5,519 nucleotides of DNA from Thermoleophilaceae bacterium (GTDB lineage Bacteria > Actinomycetota > Thermoleophilia > Solirubrobacterales > Thermoleophilaceae): assembly GCA_013813135.1 (NCBI GenBank), contig JACCSF010000206.1:1-5519 (forward strand), written 5' to 3'. Under the pieces are notes generated by a model that made no database searches, was not told the DNA's origin, and worked only from the letters and a program-made list of their open reading frames with translations. The translations under genes and the position numbers were made by a program. Positions 1 to 5,294 of the stretch are shown here, piece after piece; within the stretch, counting starts at the first letter, position 1; each line of letters begins with the position of its first letter.

Positions 1-1
1 C

Positions 2-76
2 CTCCTGCGCGTGCGCGCCGACCTGCGCGACGGCCGCCGGCTCACGCTGGACCGCCGCCTGCGCGGCTGCGCCTGA
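2..76 (+). CDS. C-terminal end of an unidentified protein (partial)
   Basis: An open frame enters from the left edge and ends at TGA 74-76. Only 24 residues are visible, ending in RLTLDRRLRGCA. The stretch is rich in arginine and has alternating hydrophobic residues (VRADL, RLTLD), like the last beta strand of a secreted or Ig-like repeat protein. Many actinobacterial surface proteins end in a similar basic tail with a late cysteine, but this is too short to assign a family. The codons have G or C in the third position throughout, as in the neighbouring genes, which supports real coding. The gene converges on the minus-strand run, with 18 nt between the two stop codons. I see no convincing terminator hairpin in that gap. 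Function is unknown. Confidence 0.5.
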   Translation, partial: LLRVRADLRDGRRLTLDRRLRGCA

Positions 77-94
77 GCGCGCTGCAACCATACG

Positions 95-726
95 CTAGGG
101 GAGGTCCGGGAGCACGCGATCCATCAGCCGACCGGCGGGACGACGCCGCAACTGCTCGCGCACGTCCAAGCGATAGTCCACCAGCGCCAGGCTCGTGGCA
201 ATCTGGAAGTCGGCGCAATTGAGCCGCTCGCCGTTCAGGACGCCCTCGGCGATCAGCCGATCCACGCGGTCGAGCATCTCCCCCACGCGGGCCTGGTCGT
301 CGCGCCACTGGGCAGCCGTCATCCGGAAGGCCAGCTTGACGCCCCGGGCGATGTGGCGGCGCCTGCGCTCGCTTGGGGTGAGCAGGTAGCCGAGCCGACC
401 CTCATTGCCGCGAGCGTGCAGCGCATCGGGATCGCGCGTGCCGGCCTCCACCACCATCCGCCGCGCCCACTGCTGTAGGACCTCGTCGCCCCACAGCTCG
501 GCGTCCGCAACGCGCGGGTCGTCGGGCACCAGCCGCGGCTCTGGCTGGACCTCGTCGAGGGCACGTGCCAGCGCCCCGGAACCCGCGCAGGCGCACCAGC
601 ACCCGGTGGAGCCCAGGCTGGAAGTCGACACGCCGGTAGGGGATAACCCTTGTACGCGATCATCAGCTCGCCGGTGCGGGCCGCGTGCGACCCCGGTATC
701 GCGTACAGCGTCGCCTCGCCGCTCAT
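95..726 (-). pseudogene. Glutathione S-transferase-like gene, frameshifted and internally deleted
   Basis: The ATG at 726-724 overlaps the stop of the upstream oxidoreductase gene (ATGA). It opens a thioredoxin-fold N-terminus: beta1 LYAIPGSH, helix ARTGELMIAYKG, then YP. After a CCCC run (plus strand 639-642) the continuation YRRVDFQPGLHRVLVRLRGF is in another frame, as if one C were added. Near 574-584 sense moves to the third frame and resumes with ALARALDEVQPEP, followed by an intact helical C-terminal domain ending in DLP and TAG at 97-95. That domain contains NCADFQIA, the Asp-containing helix motif typical of GST C-terminal domains. Between the second and third frames the expected beta3, the cis-proline (a VP motif) and beta4 are missing, roughly 15-18 codons judged from family architecture. 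The deletion length must be 2 modulo 3 if the first lesion is +1. Read straight from the ATG, translation leaves the GST frame after residue 29 and stops at 321-319. An assembly error is possible for the first lesion but less likely for the second. An intact gene would probably bind glutathione or another low-molecular-weight thiol; the substrate is unknown. Confidence 0.75.
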
Positions 727-1991
727 CCAAGCACCCGGCGCAGGTAATCGTTCTCGAACTTGCGCCCGGGGTCGAGCCGGTCGCGGACGGCCTGGAAGCG
801 GTCCCACCCCGGGTATCGAGGCCGCAGCGTGGCGGCGGATTGGTAGTGGCGCTTGCCCCAGTGCGGGCGGCCTCCGTACTCGTCCATGATCGCCTCGACG
901 GCCCGGAAGTAGCTCTCGAACTCCATGCCGCGGTACTGGTGCACGGCGATGTACCCGGTCGGCCGGCCGTGCGCGGTGGAGAGCAGGCCGTCGTCCGGTG
1001 CGACCACGCGCACCTCGATCGGGAACCCGACCGCCAGGCGGCGGCGCTCGATCAGCGCCATGACCCGCTCGAGCGCCTCGGCCACGCGCTCGCGCGGGAT
1101 CGCGTACTCCATCTCCGTGAAGCGCACCGAACGCCGGTTGGCGTAGACGCGGTGGCTCGCGTCCAGGTGCTCGGCGCGGCTCATCAGCGCGGTCACGCCC
1201 CGGTTCATGGCCGGGATCGCGCTCGGGAAGCGCCGCCCGGCGCGGCAGGCCAGCTCCAGCACCGCGTTCTCCAGCAGCACGTCGCGGACGAACGCCCGCA
1301 GCGCCCCCGGCGGGCGCGGCTCGCGGCCGGTGCGCTGCGAGGTCAGCGTGAGCGCGGTGCGCGTGTAGGGAAACACGAACAGCTCGAAGTGGTCGTTCGC
1401 GTCGACCAGCTCGTCGAAGCGCGCCAGGACGTCGTCGAGCGGGCGCGGCTCGTCGACGCGGTGGATCGTGAACGCCGGCACACACCGCAGCGTGACCGCC
1501 GAGACCGCCCCGAGCGCCCCGAGCGACACCCGTCCGGCCAGCAGCTCATCGCCCTCCCTGAGCTCGATCGCCTCGCCGGCCGCGGTGACAAGTCGCAGCC
1601 GCGTCATCTGGGCCGACAGGTTGCGAAAGCTGCCGCCGGTCCCGTGGGTCGCGGTCGAGATCGCGCCCGCCACCGTCTGCGGGTCGACATCGCCCTGGTT
1701 CTCCATCGCCAGCCCGCGCTCGGCGAGCTGCGGACCGAGCTCGTGGAGGGTGATCCCGGCCTCCACCGTCGCCTCGTTGCCCTCTACGGCGAGCACGCGG
1801 TTCATCCGGCTGAGCTCGACCATCACGCCGTCGGTGCAGGCGATGTCCGTGAACGAGTGACCCGAGCCGACGACCTTCACGCGACCCGCCCCGGCAACGA
1901 TCCGTGCCAGCTCGGCCTCGCCCGCGGGACGTTCGATGCGCTCCGGCGCGCAACGCTGATCGCGCGCCCAGTTCGTCCAGGTGCGGGCCAC
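723..1991 (-). CDS. FAD-linked L-gulono-1,4-lactone dehydrogenase/oxidase family protein (GulDH/ALO type)
   Basis: A 422-residue enzyme of the vanillyl-alcohol-oxidase superfamily that oxidises sugar 1,4-lactones such as L-gulono- or D-arabinono-1,4-lactone at an FAD. The N-terminal FAD-binding domain (about residues 15-150) has GSGHSFTD at 42-49; His45 is the position that carries the covalent flavin in many relatives. It continues with ENQGDVDPQ and STATHGTG (112-119). The C-terminal lactone-oxidase domain ends with the signature HWGKRHY (His377-Tyr383) and LDPGRKFENDYLRRVLG. Throughout, it resembles from memory the mycobacterial L-gulonolactone dehydrogenase Rv1771, including the opening W-x-N-W and FTEMEYAIPRE; length is near the family's. 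The start is GTG at 1991-1989, with AGGG five bases upstream inside the 14-nt gap after trxB. The stop overlaps the next ATG by four bases. The family also includes alditol and xylitol oxidases, but the strong Rv1771-like wording favours a lactone substrate. Whether it uses oxygen or another electron acceptor cannot be read from the sequence. Probably cytoplasmic: no signal peptide is seen. Confidence 0.88.
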   Translation of the reverse strand: MARTWTNWARDQRCAPERIERPAGEAELARIVAGAGRVKVVGSGHSFTDIACTDGVMVELSRMNRVLAVEGNEATVEAGITLHELGPQLAERGLAMENQGDVDPQTVAGAISTATHGTGGSFRNLSAQMTRLRLVTAAGEAIELREGDELLAGRVSLGALGAVSAVTLRCVPAFTIHRVDEPRPLDDVLARFDELVDANDHFELFVFPYTRTALTLTSQRTGREPRPPGALRAFVRDVLLENAVLELACRAGRRFPSAIPAMNRGVTALMSRAEHLDASHRVYANRRSVRFTEMEYAIPRERVAEALERVMALIERRRLAVGFPIEVRVVAPDDGLLSTAHGRPTGYIAVHQYRGMEFESYFRAVEAIMDEYGGRPHWGKRHYQSAATLRPRYPGWDRFQAVRDRLDPGRKFENDYLRRVLG

Positions 1992-2005
1992 GGTGGCCCT
2001 GAAGG

Positions 2006-3028
2006 CTACGACGCCGCGGATTCGGCGGCCGCCTCGACCTTGGCAGGGTCGGGCGCCCAGTGGGCTTCCGGATCGACAGGGGTGTCACGCAGATAGGCCT
2101 CTGCGTCGAGCGCCGCCATACAGCCCGTTCCGGCAGCGGTGACGGCCTGGCGGTAGGTGTGGTCGGTCAGGTCGCCGGCGGCGAACACTCCCGGGGGCTT
2201 GGTGCGCGTGGAGCGGCCCTCGACCAGCACGTAGCCCTCGTCGTCGAGGTCCATCTGGCCCGCGACGAGCTGGGAATTGGGACGATGGCCGATCGCGATG
2301 AAGGCGCCGGTGATCGGCAGGTCCCTGATCGACCCGTCCTCCGTGTTCTCGAGCACCGCCTTCGAAAGCACGCCGTTCTCGTCGGCCTCGAAGCTCTGCA
2401 CCGCGTACGGGGTGAGCAGCTCGATGTTGTCCATGTCCTTGGCCCGCTGGAGCATGATCGCCGAGGCGCGGAACTCGGGCCGGCGATGCACCAGGCCGAC
2501 CTTGTCGGCGAACTTGGCCAGGAAGGTCGCGTCCTCCATGGCCGTGTCGCCACCGCCGACCACGATGGTCTCCCCGTCGCGGTGGAAGGCCGCGTCGCAG
2601 GTGGCGCAGTAGGACACGCCACGCGACGCCAGCTCGTCCTCGCCGGGCACGCCCAGCTTCTTCGGCTCGGCGCCCATGGCGAGCACCACGGCGCGCGTGC
2701 GGATCTCCTGGTCACCCACGCGCACCCCGTGAATGCCGCCGGGCTCGCCGGAGAGCTCGAGTTTGGTGGCGTCGTCGGTGATGAAGCGGGCGCCGAAGCG
2801 CTCGGCCTGGTCGCGGAAGTTCTGCATCATCTCCGGGCCCATGACGCCCTCCGCGTAGCCCGGGTAGTTCTCGACGTCGGTGGTCTGCTGAAGCAGGCCG
2901 CCCCACGCGAAGCCCTCGATCACGAGCGGGTCCAGGTCCGCGCGCGACGTGTAGAGCGCAGCGGTGTACCCGGCGGGTCCGCTTCCGACGATGACGACGT
3001 TCTCCATGTCCTTGGTATCCACGCTCAT
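2006..3028 (-). CDS. trxB: Thioredoxin reductase (NADPH), TrxB
   Basis: A 340-residue low-molecular-weight thioredoxin reductase that passes electrons from NADPH through FAD to a cysteine pair and on to thioredoxin in the cytoplasm. Visible motifs, in order: the FAD dinucleotide fold GSGPAG (15-20); the redox-active CATC (Cys141, Cys144); the NADPH fold GGGDTAME (158-165) with the phosphate-binding HRRPEFRAS (181-189); and the second FAD motif GVFAAGDL (280-287), followed by YRQAVTAAGTGCMAA. All catalytic elements are intact. It is some 20-30 residues longer than the usual 310-320. The excess is mainly a C-terminal tail after the DAEAYL helix, ending in PDPAKVEAAAESAAS, plus a few N-terminal residues. 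The start is ATG 3028-3026, seven bases after the upstream stop; an in-frame ATG at Met8 also lies just before the first strand and is the alternative. No strong Shine-Dalgarno is seen, so coupling to the upstream gene is plausible. No thioredoxin gene lies in the window, whereas trxA often adjoins trxB. Confidence 0.96.
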   Translation of the reverse strand: MSVDTKDMENVVIVGSGPAGYTAALYTSRADLDPLVIEGFAWGGLLQQTTDVENYPGYAEGVMGPEMMQNFRDQAERFGARFITDDATKLELSGEPGGIHGVRVGDQEIRTRAVVLAMGAEPKKLGVPGEDELASRGVSYCATCDAAFHRDGETIVVGGGDTAMEDATFLAKFADKVGLVHRRPEFRASAIMLQRAKDMDNIELLTPYAVQSFEADENGVLSKAVLENTEDGSIRDLPITGAFIAIGHRPNSQLVAGQMDLDDEGYVLVEGRSTRTKPPGVFAAGDLTDHTYRQAVTAAGTGCMAALDAEAYLRDTPVDPEAHWAPDPAKVEAAAESAAS

Positions 3029-3035
3029 CTGCTCA

Positions 3036-4247
3036 TCACTTTACTTTCTGAAGTATAGCCCTCCGAGCGGATCCGTGCTTGCGCTCGCGCTCCCACCCGG
3101 CCACCGTTTTCCTCAGCTGGAAGAAGGCCACTATGCCCGGCGGGATCGGCAGCCAGAAGGCGACCACCCGGTAGGTGAGCACGGCGGGGAACACCGTCGA
3201 CTCGTCGATGCCGAACAGCACGAATGCTCCGATCATGCCAGCGTCCACCGAGCCCACGCCTCCAAACGGCGAGGGGATCAGGTTCGCCGCCATCCCGACG
3301 AAGAAGCCCTGGACGAGCACCGCGAGCGGCACGTCGCCGCCGAAGGCCTCGAAGCTGGCCCAGAGCACCGCGATGTTGGCGGCCCAGAAGCCGATCGCTC
3401 CGCCCACCGCGAGCGCCCCGCGGCCGGGGTGGCGCACGTAGGCGATCGCGGTGCGCACGCCCGTCGCCACAGTGGCCGGGCCCTTCGCCAGGCGCAGCAG
3501 GTGGCGCGTGCGGCGGTAGCCGCCGGCGAAGCGCTGCATGCGGCGCTCCACGTCCTGCGGGATCAGGGCGATCAGCAGGAACACGCCGATCACGATCGCC
3601 GACACGATCGCCGGGACCACGGTGCCACCGAAGGGGGCGCTGCCGGGCAGCACGTGCGTACGCAGCAGGATCCCGAACAGGACCAGCGCCATCGAGTAGA
3701 CGCCGTAGGTCAGCACCATGAACGCGACCATCCGGCAGGCCGCGCGGCGGCGTGGCATGCCCGCCTTGCGCAGCGCCCAGTAGGTCAGCACGAGGCCGCC
3801 CGCGCCGGCCGCCGAGAAGATGCGCGTGGCAGCCAAGCCGGCCATGGTGATCTGGTAGGAGGCCGTCAGGTCGAGGCGGCGGTGCACGAGGTCGTCGCGG
3901 GTGCCGCCGAGGATCCCGCGGAACAGGGCGACGTACGCGGCGAACGCCAGCACGTTGAACCCGATGGCGATGACGAGCCAGTACCAGACCGCGTCGTCGA
4001 GCTTCCTGACCGCGTCGTCGAGCCCGACCAGCTTCGGGAAGACGACATAGATCGCGAACACCAGCAGCACGACGACGGCGAGGCCGCCGAACAGCTTGCG
4101 GCGGTCCTGCAGCAGCGCTTGGAGTGCTCCGACCGATTCGTCGTCGCCGGCGTCCTCGCCCTCCTCGAAGTCGAGCTCGAGGTCGAGCTCCTCCGCGCGG
4201 AGCTCGCGCTTGCGTTCTGCGCGAAGTCGGCGCTCCCCAGTCGGCAT
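3036..4247 (-). CDS. Lysylphosphatidylglycerol-synthase-TM / UPF0104 family membrane protein (flippase-like)
   Basis: A 403-residue polytopic membrane protein. Residues 1-50 are a highly charged, probably cytoplasmic head, basic first and then acidic (DLELDFEEGEDAGDDE). Hydrophobic spans follow at roughly 53-70, 88-109, 130-155, 173-195, 210-229, 277-299, 306-324, 336-347 and 352-378, and a basic tail ends the protein. The family signature is in the C-terminal half: NLIPSPFGGVGSVDAG (322-337), where GGxG is followed by an acidic residue, as in the PF03706 domain of MprF-like and AglD-like proteins. There is no C-terminal aminoacyl-transferase domain, so this is the membrane part alone and not a complete lysyl-PG synthase. 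Stand-alone members are thought to move or act on lipid-linked head groups; the substrate here is unknown. The ATG shares its A with the TGA of the upstream PAP2 gene (TGATG). The gene ends in a double stop, TGATGA, just before trxB. An exact short repeat, LDDAV-RK-LDDAV, sits at residues 76-87. Confidence 0.88.
   Translation of the reverse strand: MPTGERRLRAERKRELRAEELDLELDFEEGEDAGDDESVGALQALLQDRRKLFGGLAVVVLLVFAIYVVFPKLVGLDDAVRKLDDAVWYWLVIAIGFNVLAFAAYVALFRGILGGTRDDLVHRRLDLTASYQITMAGLAATRIFSAAGAGGLVLTYWALRKAGMPRRRAACRMVAFMVLTYGVYSMALVLFGILLRTHVLPGSAPFGGTVVPAIVSAIVIGVFLLIALIPQDVERRMQRFAGGYRRTRHLLRLAKGPATVATGVRTAIAYVRHPGRGALAVGGAIGFWAANIAVLWASFEAFGGDVPLAVLVQGFFVGMAANLIPSPFGGVGSVDAGMIGAFVLFGIDESTVFPAVLTYRVVAFWLPIPPGIVAFFQLRKTVAGWERERKHGSARRAILQKVK
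3987..4023. repeat. In-frame short direct repeat inside the flippase-like gene
   Basis: The 16-bp unit GACCGCGTCGTCGAGC occurs at 3987-4002 and again at 4008-4023, offset by 21 bases (seven codons). It encodes LDDAV twice, separated by RK, in the loop between the first two membrane segments of the UPF0104 protein. The identity at DNA level suggests a recent local duplication or slippage event. It keeps the frame. Confidence 0.6.
4184..4206. repeat. Inverted repeat near the 5' end of the flippase-like gene
   Basis: CGAGCTCC (4184-4191) and GGAGCTCG (4199-4206) are perfect eight-base inverted arms around a seven-base loop, about 40-60 bases into the coding sequence. A stem this GC-rich would be stable in the mRNA just after the start of the coupled second gene. 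The same bases encode an acidic stretch (RAEELDLELD), where GAG-CTC codon pairs are self-complementary, so coding content alone may explain it. Confidence 0.4.
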
Positions 4248-5173
4248 CAGCCGGCCCGGGGCTCCAGCCGCTGCAGCGCGACGGCCGCCATGCGGAACAG
4301 CGGCTCCACTCGGGGCGCCACGCGCCAGATTGCCTCAGCCAACGCGAGGCCGGCGAGCAGGTCGATCACATAGTGCTCGCCGAGGTACACGAGGCCGAAA
4401 CCGAGGGTCAGCGCGTAGACCCATCCGAGGGTTGCTTGGCCTGGCCCGACCTGCGACAGGATGCGGGCGGCCATCACTGACGTTCCGAAGTGGAGTGAGG
4501 GCATGGCGGCGAACGGGTTGCCTTGCAGAGAATGGTAGAGCGGGTGCCAGAGGCGTCGCCAGAAACGCTCACCCGCCTCGGCCATGATGCGGCGCACGGG
4601 CGGGATGTCGCCGCTCGCGCCGGCCCACCACGGCGGCGCGGTGGGGACGAGCCAGTACACGACGCACCCGAGGTCGAAGCAGGCGGCCATCATCACCGCC
4701 GAGCGCTGGTAGTGCTCGCGATGGCGCAACAGGATGTACGCGAGCGTTCCGTGGGGCACCAAAAACCAGGTCCAGTGGACCGCCGACAGCCCGTACTCCA
4801 GCGGCCCCACATGGTCCTTGCGGCCGAGCGCCCGCTGGAGCCGCGTGGTGGGCAGCGCGCCGAGGCCGAGCGCCCGGTCGACGCGGATCGGGTACCCGAC
4901 CTTGAGCCGCCGCAGCAGCGCGTCCGGATCGTCGTCCGGCATATCGAAGTGGGCGAAGTAGACCCACATCTGGAGCGTCCAGATGCCCGCGTCACGCAGG
5001 GGCGACCGGGGCTCGGCGAGCGCGAGCGCTGCGGGCGCCGGCCAGGAGAGTGCGGACACGACCGGTGGGCGGAGCTTGAGCCGGTGGCGGACGAGCGGCG
5101 TCACGACGCCGATCGCGACCGCGCCCCACGCGAGCCGGCGGAGTACGCGAGCGGTACTCGATGGGGTCCTCAC
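4247..5173 (-). CDS. PAP2/AUR1-type membrane phosphatase or phosphotransferase
   Basis: A 308-residue integral membrane protein of the type-2 phosphatidic acid phosphatase superfamily, inositol-phosphorylceramide-synthase-like (AUR1, PAP2_3) branch. The catalytic signatures are in the C-terminal half: VPTAPPWW (176-183), MPSLHFG with His228, and GEHYVIDLLAG with His267 and Asp271. These correspond to the PSGH and SRxxxxxHxxxD motifs; the histidines would form and resolve a phospho-enzyme. Hydrophobic segments lie at about 14-28, 38-53, 62-76, 133-150, 160-177, 226-240, 248-265 and 269-283. Family members remove or transfer phosphate head groups on lipids; which lipid is unknown. The frame stays open up to an ATG at 5395, but those 74 extra residues are low-complexity and would overlap the secreted-protein gene on the other strand. 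I therefore chose GTG 5173-5171, just before the first basic and hydrophobic segment. No clear ribosome-binding site supports it, so the exact start is uncertain. It appears to be the first gene of the run and overlaps the next by one base. Confidence 0.85.
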   Translation of the reverse strand: MRTPSSTARVLRRLAWGAVAIGVVTPLVRHRLKLRPPVVSALSWPAPAALALAEPRSPLRDAGIWTLQMWVYFAHFDMPDDDPDALLRRLKVGYPIRVDRALGLGALPTTRLQRALGRKDHVGPLEYGLSAVHWTWFLVPHGTLAYILLRHREHYQRSAVMMAACFDLGCVVYWLVPTAPPWWAGASGDIPPVRRIMAEAGERFWRRLWHPLYHSLQGNPFAAMPSLHFGTSVMAARILSQVGPGQATLGWVYALTLGFGLVYLGEHYVIDLLAGLALAEAIWRVAPRVEPLFRMAAVALQRLEPRAG

Positions 5174-5294
5174 CGCCGGTCCGGTCGGGCGGCTCGACTG
5201 GCGGTGGGGTCCCCACAAAGCGCCGGGAGCATAGCCCGCAGGACCGCTTGCACGAACGAGGAGCCCGCGCGCGACCGACGAAACGCTCTCCGCG
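5174..5294. promoter_or_regulatory. Divergent intergenic region, presumed promoter region of the five-gene run
   Basis: This is the only substantial non-coding gap in the window and lies between two divergent genes, so promoters for both directions should lie in or near it. On the minus strand TATGCT (plus-strand 5228-5233) is a passable -10 hexamer that would give a leader of about 50 nt before the GTG at 5173. The matching -35 region is poor. No convincing -10 was found for the plus-strand gene. A perfect palindrome lies between the -10-like hexamer and the GTG (separate entry). The region's function follows from gene orientation; the specific hexamer is weakly supported. Confidence 0.35.
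5204..5216. repeat. Perfect 13-bp palindrome, possible operator
   Basis: GTGGGG-T-CCCCAC has six-base arms around a single central base. It lies 31 bases upstream of the chosen GTG start of the PAP2 gene and just downstream of the candidate -10. That is a typical place for a repressor-binding site, though six-base arms in GC-rich DNA can arise by chance. An eight-base part of it (TGGGGTCC) recurs at 5162-5169, across the start of the PAP2 gene. No regulator gene is in the window. Confidence 0.35.

Larger units (their letters stand above)
95..5173 (-). other. Predicted five-gene operon (PAP2, UPF0104, trxB, GulDH-type, GST-like pseudogene)
   Basis: All five genes point the same way. The junctions are TGATG (1-nt overlap), a 7-nt gap, a 14-nt gap and ATGA (4-nt overlap). 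There is no room for internal terminators or separate promoters outside coding sequence. Two membrane proteins of lipid-head-group families come first, then three redox or thiol-related genes. Co-transcription follows from the spacing; functional linkage is inference. Confidence 0.75.

Noticed and set aside
77..94. A terminator between the convergent left-edge gene and the GST remnant
   Set aside because: The 18-nt gap holds no inverted repeat followed by a T run on either strand.
574..642. Programmed ribosomal frameshifting in the GST-like gene
   Set aside because: There is no slippery heptamer with a downstream structure at either site. Two shifts would be needed, and a conserved core segment is missing at the second, which recoding cannot restore.
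319..1485. A 388-codon minus-strand frame running through the GulDH-type gene into the GST region
   Set aside because: Only its stretch from the ATG at 726 to about 640 is meaningful, as the true start of the GST-like gene. The upstream part is an out-of-frame Arg/Ala/Pro-rich shadow.
405..2096. A 563-codon open frame on the plus strand
   Set aside because: It is a shadow of the GulDH-type gene and the GST remnant on the other strand. Its product is a His/Arg/Gly/Val-rich low-complexity protein with no motif, as expected in very GC-rich DNA. The minus-strand reading has the conserved domains.
2060..3058. A 332-codon plus-strand frame opposite trxB
   Set aside because: Antisense shadow of a gene with every TrxB catalytic motif; the plus-strand product has no recognisable feature.
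3036..4247. Complete MprF-type lysylphosphatidylglycerol synthase
   Set aside because: Only the membrane domain is present. The protein ends shortly after its last membrane segment, with no aminoacyl-transferase domain.
2964..4373. A 469-codon plus-strand frame opposite the flippase-like gene
   Set aside because: Its product is extremely His/Arg/Glu/Gln-rich, the usual mirror of a hydrophobic membrane protein read on the opposite strand.
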